A stretch of 64,000 nucleotides of DNA from Polaribacter dokdonensis (GTDB lineage: Bacteria; Bacteroidota; Bacteroidia; Flavobacteriales; Flavobacteriaceae). Location: positions 516,001 to 580,000 of the forward strand of contig NZ_CP101505.1 of NCBI RefSeq assembly GCF_024362345.1, read 5' to 3'. Made by a program: the position numbers and the translations under genes. Under the pieces are notes generated by a model. The model did not search any database. It was not told the origin of the DNA and worked only from the letters and a program-made list of their open reading frames with translations. Position 1 is the first letter of the stretch. Each line of letters starts with the position of its first letter. Positions 42,888 through 51,530 of this stretch are shown in pieces.

Positions 42888-43697
42888 TTAATCGTTTCTA
42901 CTTGCAATTGCAGAAGCAATATCTGATACTTTGCTCTTTAATGATTTCAAGAAATTATTCTGAAAATCGTCATCGTCTATTGTTCTCTCTACTTCAGCTA
43001 ATATTGAATTAGGATTCACCTTCAAATTCGATTTTTTGAGCTCTAATTTTATCGTATTTAAAAGATCATCTCTATTCATATTATACTTAGCATAGTAACT
43101 TTTTACTTCTCGAGAAGTGTGTGTAACTGCATAAAGTAAATCTTCTGCATTTACCTTTATATTACTATTAATAGTTTCTTTTATTGATGGTATTACTTTA
43201 TCATCAATATTTACTTTATTATTTTTCTGATTTGTTATTTGATTTTTATCAACAATAGCTAAACCTTTACTTTCAGTTGATTCTTTAACTTTTGTTTTAG
43301 CAATACTTTTTAATTTTTGACTAGTTTCAATATTTTTATCTATTCTTTTTGGATTAGTGTTCTCATTAACTTCCTCTTTTACTAAGGCTTCCTCAACAGG
43401 AATTTCATTAATAAATTCTTCTATTTTGGCATCAATTATCGTTTTATCTATTGGAGTTTTTACAACCTCTTGAACAGGAGTAAAATTACTTGAATCACTA
43501 GATAAAATTTGATAACCTATAGTAACCAATAATAAAATACTTGCTGCTACACCTATATAAAAAAACCAACCAATCTTTTTTTGTTTAGGTTGTTCATCTA
43601 ATTGTACAGATAAACGTTCCCAAGCAGAGGCTGATGGCTCCAAAATTCTATTATCGAACTTTTTCTTTATGTTTTGATCTATCTTATTTGTCTTCAT
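42888..43697 (-). CDS. Probable membrane anti-sigma factor
   Basis: This 269-residue protein has a short cytoplasmic N-terminus (residues 1-42, KKKFDNRILEPSASAWERLSVQL), one membrane helix (about 44-66, GWFFYIGVAASILLLVTIGY) and a long Lys/Glu/Asn-rich periplasmic region. It overlaps the ECF sigma gene by 14 bp, a layout typical of sigma and anti-sigma pairs. There is no zinc HxxxCxxC motif in the N-terminal part, so it is not a ZAS-type anti-sigma. The name is an inference from position and topology. Confidence 0.72.
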   Translation of the reverse strand: MKTNKIDQNIKKKFDNRILEPSASAWERLSVQLDEQPKQKKIGWFFYIGVAASILLLVTIGYQILSSDSSNFTPVQEVVKTPIDKTIIDAKIEEFINEIPVEEALVKEEVNENTNPKRIDKNIETSQKLKSIAKTKVKESTESKGLAIVDKNQITNQKNNKVNIDDKVIPSIKETINSNIKVNAEDLLYAVTHTSREVKSYYAKYNMNRDDLLNTIKLELKKSNLKVNPNSILAEVERTIDDDDFQNNFLKSLKSKVSDIASAIASRND

Positions 43698-44244
43698 GAA
43701 TTGCTTTATTCATTTTTATATAATTCTTCTGCAATAGTTTACGCGCTTTAAACAATTGAGATTTTGATGTACTTTCAGAAATGTCTAATTTTTCTGCAAT
43801 TTCTGAATGCTTGTAACCTTCTATGGCATATAAATTAAATACCATTTTGTAACCTTCAGGTAATTGATCTATTAGCTTTTGTATATCTTCAACAGATGTG
43901 TTTTCTAAACTTTCTGTTGCAGCATCATTAAATACATAGTCTTCGTCAGATAAATCAATAACATTTTTTTTACGTAAATAAGAAATACAAGTATTTACCA
44001 TAACTCTTCTTATCCAGCCTTCAAAACTACCTTCATGTTTGAACCTATGTAAATTGGTAAAAACCTTTAAAAAACCTTGAAGTAGTAAATCTTCTGCATG
44101 ATGCAAATCTTTTACATACTGCCTGCAAACACCTAACATTTTAGGAGAATACTGCTCAAACAATTGTTGTTGCGCTTCTCTATTGTTGGTAATCGCTTTT
44201 TTAATTAGCGATTTTTCTTTGTTATGCAATTTTATAATTTTCAA
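43684..44244 (-). CDS. ECF-type RNA polymerase sigma factor
   Basis: This 186-residue sigma-70 family factor begins with TTG. Region 2 is at about residues 25-95 (FEQYSPKMLGVCRQYVKDLHHAEDLLLQGFLKVFTNLHRF and GWIRRVMVNTCISYLRK) and region 4 at about 120-178 (LPEGYKMVFNLYAIEGYKHSEIAEKLDISESTSKSQLFKARKLL). Regions 1 and 3 are missing, so it is an ECF factor. It overlaps the probable anti-sigma gene by 14 bp, then a barrel protein gene follows. A TATATTTG box lies 29 bases upstream, so it has a housekeeping-type promoter. Confidence 0.92.
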   Translation of the reverse strand: MKIIKLHNKEKSLIKKAITNNREAQQQLFEQYSPKMLGVCRQYVKDLHHAEDLLLQGFLKVFTNLHRFKHEGSFEGWIRRVMVNTCISYLRKKNVIDLSDEDYVFNDAATESLENTSVEDIQKLIDQLPEGYKMVFNLYAIEGYKHSEIAEKLDISESTSKSQLFKARKLLQKNYIKMNKAIHEDK

Positions 44245-44272
44245 GCCTCTTAAGTTGGTTTTAACTGCCTTA

Positions 44273-44280
44273 CAAATATA
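44273..44280 (-). promoter_or_regulatory. -7 promoter element (TATATTTG) of the ECF sigma gene
   Basis: An exact TAnnTTTG match on the minus strand, 29 bases before the TTG start of the sigma gene. Confidence 0.5.
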
Positions 44281-44364
44281 TAGACTACAAGGTTTAAAAA
44301 AAGGTTGCCTAGCTTAAAAAAATAATTAATTATATTAGCTAAACATTGCAAAATCAACCAAATA

Positions 44365-45510
44365 ATGAGCAATAATCGTAGAGATTTTATAAAGAAAAGT
44401 TTATTAGCAAGTGCTGCAATACCCTTATTAAGCCAAGGTTTATTGTTTTGTAAGAGTTTAGAAAACAAAAAGTTATCAATATTAATTCTTGGAGGAACAA
44501 GTTTTTTGGGTCCTCATCAAATTAAATATGCTTTAGAAAGAGGTCATAACGTTTCTATTTTTACTAGAGGTAAAACCATACCTAATGTAAATACTAATGT
44601 TTTTGATGAAGTAGAACACTTGGTTGGAGATAGAGAAAATAATCTTTCTGCTTTAGAAAATAGAAAATGGAATGTGGTCATAGACAATTCTGGTAGAAAT
44701 GTTGAATGGACCAGAAAAACTGCACAATTACTTAAAGATTCTTGTGATTTTTATATTTACACTTCATCAACAGGAGTATATTTTCCTTATACAGAGGCAA
44801 ATTTGAATGAAGAGCATAAAGTTTTACTAAAAGTACCTGAAACTTTAGAGGATGAAATGCTTAAAATGGAATATGATTATGGTGTTATGAAAGCTAATTC
44901 TGAACAAGAAACTATAAAAGCTTTTGGTATGGATCGTTCTATTATTATAAGACCTACCTATATGTTTGGACCTGGAGATAAAACAGATAGATTTATACAT
45001 TGGCCAATTCGTTTAGCAAAAGAAGGTGAAATTTTGGTGCCTGGAAAGAAAAATGATCCTGTGCAATATATTGATGTTAGAGATGTAGCAGAATTCATGA
45101 TTCGATTGGCTGAACAAAAAAACTACGGAACTTATAATGCTGTAGGACCAATAAATAAAGAGTCCATGTATGATTTTATGGATAAAGCAAAAGGCACTTT
45201 CGATGTTGAAAATGATTTTGTTTATATAAACGACTATGATTTTTTAAAAGAAAACAAGATCTATTATATAGTTCCTTGGATTATGCAAGACAAATACAAT
45301 TATGGTTCTGCAAGAATTAACAATTCATTAGCCAAAGAAAACGGATTGATATTTAGAGATTTAAAAACATCGATTAAAGAAACGCATGATTGGTGGTATT
45401 CAGATAATTTAACTGATGAAAGAAGAGCTAAATTTGAACAAAGAAAAGGTTCTATGCTAGTTAGAGAAAAAGAGCTGATTAAAAGATGGAAAGAACATCA
45501 AAAAGGATAA
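44365..45510 (+). CDS. Extended SDR-type NAD-dependent epimerase/dehydratase with Tat-like signal
   Basis: This 381-residue protein has an N-terminal NNRRDFIKKSLLASAAIPLL, a twin-arginine signal with a hydrophobic stretch to about residue 27, so it is probably exported folded. Then comes a Rossmann domain with GGTSFLGPHQIKYALERG, SSTGVYF, and the catalytic Tyr/Lys pair in YDYGVMKAN. The C-terminal part fits an atypical extended SDR that acts on sugar nucleotides or related compounds; the substrate is unknown. It diverges from the ECF sigma gene. The tatC gene is 12 kb away in the same window. Confidence 0.82.
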   Translation: MSNNRRDFIKKSLLASAAIPLLSQGLLFCKSLENKKLSILILGGTSFLGPHQIKYALERGHNVSIFTRGKTIPNVNTNVFDEVEHLVGDRENNLSALENRKWNVVIDNSGRNVEWTRKTAQLLKDSCDFYIYTSSTGVYFPYTEANLNEEHKVLLKVPETLEDEMLKMEYDYGVMKANSEQETIKAFGMDRSIIIRPTYMFGPGDKTDRFIHWPIRLAKEGEILVPGKKNDPVQYIDVRDVAEFMIRLAEQKNYGTYNAVGPINKESMYDFMDKAKGTFDVENDFVYINDYDFLKENKIYYIVPWIMQDKYNYGSARINNSLAKENGLIFRDLKTSIKETHDWWYSDNLTDERRAKFEQRKGSMLVREKELIKRWKEHQKG

Positions 45511-45584
45511 AACTACAAACTCGAATATTTCTAAAAATCATTTTAAACTAAAGAAAATGGTATAAAGTTTGATACTATAAAAAC

Positions 45585-47240
45585 ATGATAAAAAAAATAC
45601 TACTCGTTTTATTTTTAATTCCGATTTCAGCACTTGCTCAAATTAATGAAGCTAATAATCAGAAAACTATATCAGGTTTCATAACTCATAACAACAAACC
45701 TTTAGAAAATGTTACAATTTTTGTTGATAAAACAATTAGATATGCAGTTTCAAATGAGAAAGGTTTTTATGCTATAAAAGCAAACCCAGGAGAAGTTTTA
45801 TCCTATAGTTATGTTGGTTTAGATGAAGTAAAAGTTTTAATTGAAGATGTAACACAAACGCTTAACATTAATTTACAACTCAAATCTAGCATTACAGATA
45901 TTGAGCATGATAAAATTGTTCAATTAGGAGAAAGTTCGTTTGGCGAAAACGCTTCTAGTTTTAAAGCAATAAAGGTAGATCCAAAGAAATTAAACCCAAA
46001 TGCTACATCTCTAACAAGAGCCTTAGAAGAAAAAATACCAGACATTTTAGTTCGAATTAATGATTATGGAGAAGAAATTATATATTTCAGAGGTAAGGAA
46101 TTAAATGGACCTGCTGTTTGGGAAATAGATGATGTTATTTTCGATATCCCCTATCCTATTTTCATTTCTGAAGTAAAAGAACTCTTAATAATTAATAATA
46201 AGGAGTTTTATCCTCAACTACCAATTACAAATCCGCTTATAAAAGTAAAAACATCAATAGATTATAAAAAGGTAAAAGATCTAAATTATAATAACTATTA
46301 TTTTATAGATGAAGATTATTATTCAGGTGATGCAAAAAAATACAAAGACATAAAAGTCAAATATTCATTTTTAGATAAGTTTAATAAAGTTTCTAAAGAT
46401 GATGAATTACTTACTATTTATAAAAATAACTATACATTAGATAAGAATTACACCAATTATCATTTAGCTGTTTTTAATCATTTTAAAAATAAAAAAGTTG
46501 ATAAATCTATGCTGATTAAGGTGTTATCAGATTTTGAAAAATTCACGAATAATCCTGAAGGTTTAAAAGCAGTAGCCTATAATTATCAAGAATTAAATGA
46601 AGGCAATAGGGCTATTGAAGTATATAAAAGAATATTAAGATTAAGACCTAATAGCAAACAATCGTTTAGAGATTTAGCAAATGCTTTTTATGAACAAAAA
46701 AATTACAATAACTTTTTAAAATCCTATAGTTTTTATTTGCAAAAAGGTTTAAAAATAGATGCTACTGATATTGGTGAAATTATGTCGTCAGAAATTGTAT
46801 CAGTATATAATACAGATTTAGATGAAGCTACTACGAACCAAAAAATTAAAATTACAAATCCTTTAAAAAGTGAAGAAAGTGATGTTCGAATTATTATGGA
46901 ATGGAATGTTTCTGAAGCCGAGTTTATTGTTGAATTGGTAAACCCTAAATTAGAGCGTTATATTTTAAAAAACACATATTCTCATAATCCTGCATTAATC
47001 GTAGATCAAAAAGAAAAAGGATATCACTCTAAGGAAATAGTTATAAATAGCTTAAACCCTAGAAATCATCTTTTAAATTTAACCTATTTAGGTAATAAAC
47101 AATATAAACCTACCTATTTTAAATTTACAACTTATTATAACTGGGGCAGACCTAATCAAACAAAGAAAATAGAGGTTTTTGAAATTTCTCAAAAAAACAA
47201 AAAGATTCAACTATTAAAAATTAATCGCAAAAATTTATAA
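45585..47240 (+). CDS. Secreted CarboxypepD_reg-like, plug-like and TPR protein
   Basis: This 551-residue protein has a signal peptide (MIKKILLVLFLIPISALAQ), a CarboxypepD_reg-like domain (about residues 27-95, KTISGFITHNNKPLENVTIFV), and a short plug-like region (about 125-205, SLTRALEEKIPDILVRINDYGEE). Two TPR-like repeats near 320-390 follow, and a C-terminal beta domain (VRIIMEWNVSEAEFIVELVN) resembles the YfaP/DUF2135 fold. No beta-barrel follows, so it is not a TonB receptor. It probably acts on the outer side of the membrane. Its stop is 3 bp from the convergent priA stop. Confidence 0.72.
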   Translation: MIKKILLVLFLIPISALAQINEANNQKTISGFITHNNKPLENVTIFVDKTIRYAVSNEKGFYAIKANPGEVLSYSYVGLDEVKVLIEDVTQTLNINLQLKSSITDIEHDKIVQLGESSFGENASSFKAIKVDPKKLNPNATSLTRALEEKIPDILVRINDYGEEIIYFRGKELNGPAVWEIDDVIFDIPYPIFISEVKELLIINNKEFYPQLPITNPLIKVKTSIDYKKVKDLNYNNYYFIDEDYYSGDAKKYKDIKVKYSFLDKFNKVSKDDELLTIYKNNYTLDKNYTNYHLAVFNHFKNKKVDKSMLIKVLSDFEKFTNNPEGLKAVAYNYQELNEGNRAIEVYKRILRLRPNSKQSFRDLANAFYEQKNYNNFLKSYSFYLQKGLKIDATDIGEIMSSEIVSVYNTDLDEATTNQKIKITNPLKSEESDVRIIMEWNVSEAEFIVELVNPKLERYILKNTYSHNPALIVDQKEKGYHSKEIVINSLNPRNHLLNLTYLGNKQYKPTYFKFTTYYNWGRPNQTKKIEVFEISQKNKKIQLLKINRKNL

Positions 47241-47243
47241 TTT

Positions 47244-49715
47244 TTAATAATTATCTACATCCGTTATAAAACGAATTGGCCTAAATTCTTTAACTGCTTC
47301 AAAAGTATTCTTAATTTTAGCCACCTGACTTTTAGTATTGGCTAGACTTTGTTTTGGTGGAATTTTAATTACAATATTTTTAATATACTGATTTCTAATT
47401 CTAGCTACTGCAGGTGCTGTTGGTCCTAAAACGTGTTCTCCAAAAGATGTGTATAAAGCTTTAAATAACCAATTTACTCCAGTATCAACTTTATTATAAT
47501 CTCTATGTTTTAGAGTAATTTTTATCAACCTATAATAAGGAGGATATTTGTATTGCCAACGTTCTTGCAATTGCTCTTTATACATTTCTGTATAACTTGT
47601 TGTAGAAACTTGTTGTAATATTTGATGATAAGGATTGTAGGTTTGTATGGCTACATTTCCTTGTTTTTTACTTCTACCTGCTCTACCAGAAACTTGTACC
47701 ATCATTTGATATGCTCTTTCATGAGCTCTAAAATCAGGAAAGTTTAACATGGTATCTGCATTTAAAATTCCAACCAAAGAAACATTATCAAAATCTAAAC
47801 CTTTAGATAACATTTGGGTGCCTACTAAAATATCTATCTCTCTTGCTTCAAATGCACCAATTATTTTTTGATATCCAAATTTACCACGAGTTGTATCTAA
47901 ATCCATTCTTCCAATTTTATAATCAGGGAATAATTCTTTTAGTTCAAGCTCTATTTGTTCAGTTCCAAAACCTTTGGTATCTAAAGTATTACTTCCACAA
48001 GCAGAACACGAATTTGGCATTGCTCTTTGATAACTGCAGTAATGACATCTTAATTCGTTTCTAAATTTATGATAGGTTAAACTAACATCACAATTAGGAC
48101 ATTGAGGAGCAACTCCACAAGTTTTACATTCTACAATTGGTGAGTAACCACGTCTGTTTTGAAATAAAATAATTTGTTCTTTCTCATCTAAAGCTTCTTG
48201 AATTAGTTTTAATAAACGATCAGAAAAATGACCTTTCATTTCTTTCTTCTTAAACTTTTCCTTTACATCTATCAATTCTATTTTTGGTAACTGAACATTT
48301 CCAAAACGTCTATTTAGCTCCACAAAACCATATTTATTTTGTTTAGCATTAAAATAGCTTTCTAAAGAAGGGGTTGCAGAACCTAATAAAATTTTGGCTG
48401 CATGCATTTTGGCTAAAACAATAGCAGCATCTCTAGCATTATATCTTGGTGAAGGTTCAAACTGTTTGTAAGATGTTTCATGTTCTTCATCTACCACTAT
48501 TAAACCTAAGTTAGAAAATGGTAAGAAAATAGACGATCTTGCTCCTAAAATAATTTGTGCTTTCGTTTTATTTTCAAGAACATTGTTCCAAACTTCTACT
48601 CTTTCATTCATTGAATATTTTGAATGAAAAACAGAAATTTGATCACCAAAATAAAATTGCAATCGCGTAATAATTTGAGTAGTTAAAGCTATTTCTGGCA
48701 ATAGAAAAAGTACTTGTTTACCTTCATCTATAACCTCCAGAATCAATTTTGTGTAAATTTCTGTTTTACCAGAACTTGTTATTCCATGCAAAAGCGTTAC
48801 ATCTTTTTCCTTGAAAGTTTCCTTAATTTCAGAATACGCTTTTTCTTGAAACTCATTTAAACTTTTTAAAGAATTGGTATCACCTTTAAAATTGATTCTA
48901 TCTGTTTGAATTTCATAAAACTCAAAGATATCTTTATCTACCAAAGATTTTAATATGGCTGATGAAACATTCGCACTTTTCTCTAAATCTTTAGCTTTAA
49001 CAGGCTTTTTTGAAGTTGCTAACTGGAAAAAGGTTAAAACAGCTTCTCTCTGTTTTTTTGCTCTAGATAATTCTTCTAACAAAAAGTTTAAAGACTCATC
49101 AGAACTATAGTTGGAATGTAAACGAACGTATTTCACCAACTTTGGTTTATATTGTTCGTAGATTTTTTCTTGTATAAATATTGCTGATTTTTTTATAAGC
49201 TCATTTACAATTGGCATTACTTTTTTCTTGCCCAAAATATCTGCAACCTGATGAATTGTAAGCTGAGATTGATGTTGTAATGCTTCAAAAATCAAGAATT
49301 CTTCATCTTCTAGAATATCTTCATTCGTAAAAACCTCATTTTTAGAAATACTAGTTTCACTTTCTAATAAAAATGCTGATGGCAAAGAAGCTCTATAAAC
49401 ATCACCCAAAGAACACATGTAATAATTAGCAATCCATTGCCAATGTTTTAATTGCAGTTCGTTTACAATTGGTTTTTCATCTAAAATTTGAATGATATCT
49501 GTAGTTTCATATAATGTAGGTTTGGTTTTATGAATATTAAATACCAAACCTGTGTACATATTTTTATTTCCAAAAGATACTGCAACTCTCATTCCTTTCT
49601 GTAAAAAACTAGCTTCCTCATCTGTAATAGAATAGGTAAAAGTTTTCTGAATTGGTATGGGTAATATGACGTCTATGAAATTGATAAGTTCTAATTTTAA
49701 TCTTTGAAAAATCAA
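47244..49715 (-). CDS. priA: Primosomal replication restart helicase
   Basis: PriA loads replication machinery at stalled forks. The 823-residue protein has an N-terminal DNA-binding domain (FIDVILPIPIQKTFTYSI), the helicase motif GITSSGKTEIY, DEEH box VVDEEHETSYKQF, and two zinc sites in CKTCGVAPQCPNCD and CHYCSYQRAMPNSCSACG. The ORF begins with TTG at 49715, inside a minus-strand TAATTTTG box, so the exact start is unclear; no ATG, GTG or TTG lies between it and the first conserved residues. Length is otherwise standard. It converges with the CarboxypepD_reg gene. Confidence 0.95.
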   Translation of the reverse strand: MIFQRLKLELINFIDVILPIPIQKTFTYSITDEEASFLQKGMRVAVSFGNKNMYTGLVFNIHKTKPTLYETTDIIQILDEKPIVNELQLKHWQWIANYYMCSLGDVYRASLPSAFLLESETSISKNEVFTNEDILEDEEFLIFEALQHQSQLTIHQVADILGKKKVMPIVNELIKKSAIFIQEKIYEQYKPKLVKYVRLHSNYSSDESLNFLLEELSRAKKQREAVLTFFQLATSKKPVKAKDLEKSANVSSAILKSLVDKDIFEFYEIQTDRINFKGDTNSLKSLNEFQEKAYSEIKETFKEKDVTLLHGITSSGKTEIYTKLILEVIDEGKQVLFLLPEIALTTQIITRLQFYFGDQISVFHSKYSMNERVEVWNNVLENKTKAQIILGARSSIFLPFSNLGLIVVDEEHETSYKQFEPSPRYNARDAAIVLAKMHAAKILLGSATPSLESYFNAKQNKYGFVELNRRFGNVQLPKIELIDVKEKFKKKEMKGHFSDRLLKLIQEALDEKEQIILFQNRRGYSPIVECKTCGVAPQCPNCDVSLTYHKFRNELRCHYCSYQRAMPNSCSACGSNTLDTKGFGTEQIELELKELFPDYKIGRMDLDTTRGKFGYQKIIGAFEAREIDILVGTQMLSKGLDFDNVSLVGILNADTMLNFPDFRAHERAYQMMVQVSGRAGRSKKQGNVAIQTYNPYHQILQQVSTTSYTEMYKEQLQERWQYKYPPYYRLIKITLKHRDYNKVDTGVNWLFKALYTSFGEHVLGPTAPAVARIRNQYIKNIVIKIPPKQSLANTKSQVAKIKNTFEAVKEFRPIRFITDVDNY

Positions 49716-49775
49716 AATTAAAGAAAAAATAGTATCTTTAACTTTATTAACTAATTTTTAATCCCCCAGGATAAA

Positions 49776-50660
49776 ATGACTGCTGAGAATTGGAAAAAAC
49801 TAGGTAAATATGTTACCATTAATGACAAAAGAATATTTGTTATTGATACTGGAGATCATCCTGAAACTTTAGTAATCTTACATGGCTACCCAACTTCATC
49901 TTATGATTATTTTAGAGTTATACCAGAACTTGCTCATTACTACAGAATTGTAGTTCATGACCATTTAGGATTTGGTTTTTCTGATAAACCAGACTCTTTA
50001 ACTTATTCTTTAATTGACCAAGCAGATGTAGCTTTAGAGTTATGGCGAAAACTAGGTTTAAAACAAGTATCTATTTTAGCACATGATTATGGAACATCAA
50101 TTGCCAAAGAAATATTAGCTAGAAAAAATCATAATTTAATTCCATTAAAGATTAACAAAATATATTTATGTAGTAGCAGTATGCGTTTAGAGCACCTGCA
50201 CTTGAAAAATATTGGTGTTTTATTAAGAGATAGAAAATTAGGAAAATACATTTCTAGACTTACCAATTTCGGATATCGTAAAATAAGACGTCGTTTTAAG
50301 AAAGATAATATAAACTATCAAATAAGTAAAAACTACGATATTAAAGATATGTGGAATCAAATGGATTCTTCAGAAGGTCAAAAAGAGATACACTTTATTA
50401 GTAATTTTATAAACGAACGTTATACTTTTTTTCATAGATGGACCAATGCATTAAAAGAAACCACTGTTCCTGTTAAAATATTTTGGCAAAAAACAGATTC
50501 TTTAGCTATTAAGGAAATCGCCATTGTTTTAGCAACAGAAGAGGAAAATGAAAAATTAACCTGGGTAGAAAATGTAAAACATTATTCCATTTTAGAAACT
50601 CCTAATAGTTGGATAAAGCTAGTGTTTGAATACCAAAACAGAACAAAACCTGTTTTTTAA
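49776..50660 (+). CDS. Alpha/beta hydrolase with Asp nucleophile (haloalkane dehalogenase/epoxide hydrolase type)
   Basis: This 294-residue hydrolase has the oxyanion motif HGYPTSSYDY near residue 36, HDHLGFGFSDKP at 61-72, the nucleophile Asp104 in LAHDYGTSIAKE, and a C-terminal His in ENVKHYSIL. The Asp nucleophile and HGYP motif place it with the dehalogenase/epoxide hydrolase-like branch; the substrate is unknown. A close paralogue follows 12 bp downstream, in the same frame order and with matching residue numbering. A possible AGGA ribosome site lies 7 bases before the ATG. Confidence 0.86.
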   Translation: MTAENWKKLGKYVTINDKRIFVIDTGDHPETLVILHGYPTSSYDYFRVIPELAHYYRIVVHDHLGFGFSDKPDSLTYSLIDQADVALELWRKLGLKQVSILAHDYGTSIAKEILARKNHNLIPLKINKIYLCSSSMRLEHLHLKNIGVLLRDRKLGKYISRLTNFGYRKIRRRFKKDNINYQISKNYDIKDMWNQMDSSEGQKEIHFISNFINERYTFFHRWTNALKETTVPVKIFWQKTDSLAIKEIAIVLATEEENEKLTWVENVKHYSILETPNSWIKLVFEYQNRTKPVF

Positions 50661-50672
50661 ATCTAAATCTTT

Positions 50673-51530
50673 ATGGAAGTAAAAACATGGTCAGAAAAAG
50701 GTAAAATGTTTTCTGTATTAGGTAAAGAGATTTTTGTTATTGATGAAGGAACTAGTGAAAATACGTTAGTTATATTACATGGTTATGGAACATCTACCAT
50801 AGATTATCATAAAATTTTACCTGAACTAACTAAAAACTATAGAGTGATTTTACATGATTTAGTTGGTTTTGGATTTTCAGATAAACCAAACAAGCAATAT
50901 TATAGTATTTTAGACCAAACAGATATTATTTTAGAACTTTGGAAAATACTTGAGCTTAAGAATATCACTTTAATGAGTCATAATTTAGGAGCGGCTATTG
51001 CTTTAGAAATATTAGCAAGAAATAAAACTACTCTTTTAAACATTGATTTAAAAGACTTAATTTTCTTAAATAGCACTGTTTCTTTTAATTATGAAATTGA
51101 AGATGAAGGGCATAATAATGTTAGTCCTTTACAAGATTTCTCTAGTAAAATGCAATTAATGTTTTCTTCTTTTGCCTTTTACAAGGTTAAGGTTAAAGAT
51201 TTCTTTTATGATGCTAGCCTGTTTAGTGAAGAAGACATAAAAGCAAGATGGATTTTAATGGATCATAAAGATGGAAGAGAAATCATAGATTTCCTTGCAA
51301 ATTATGGCACAGAATGCAGGTTACTTTGGAACAGATGGTTCTCTGCCTTAGATAAAAATCTTTTGCCTTGTAAAATAATTTTTGGTAAAAACGATATTAT
51401 TTACAGTGAAGTTGAAGCAGGACATTTTGCCAACCATATTCGAGATTGCAAATTACACAATATCGAAAATTGTGGGCATTATCCTATGCTAGAAAAACCA
51501 AAAGAATTAATTAATTTAATTTTAAATTAA
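50673..51530 (+). CDS. Alpha/beta hydrolase paralogue lacking the nucleophile
   Basis: This 285-residue protein is colinear with its upstream neighbour: HGYGTSTIDY, HDLVGFGFSDKP and MSHNLGAAIALE match segment by segment. But residue 104 is Asn (AAT at 50982-50984) where the neighbour has Asp (GAT), so the expected nucleophile is missing, and HGYP is HGYG. The C-terminal His remains (ENCGHYPML). It may be inactive, use another mechanism, or bind ligand only. It is probably a tandem duplicate. The stop overlaps the convergent methyltransferase gene by 4 bp. Confidence 0.84.
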   Translation: MEVKTWSEKGKMFSVLGKEIFVIDEGTSENTLVILHGYGTSTIDYHKILPELTKNYRVILHDLVGFGFSDKPNKQYYSILDQTDIILELWKILELKNITLMSHNLGAAIALEILARNKTTLLNIDLKDLIFLNSTVSFNYEIEDEGHNNVSPLQDFSSKMQLMFSSFAFYKVKVKDFFYDASLFSEEDIKARWILMDHKDGREIIDFLANYGTECRLLWNRWFSALDKNLLPCKIIFGKNDIIYSEVEAGHFANHIRDCKLHNIENCGHYPMLEKPKELINLILN

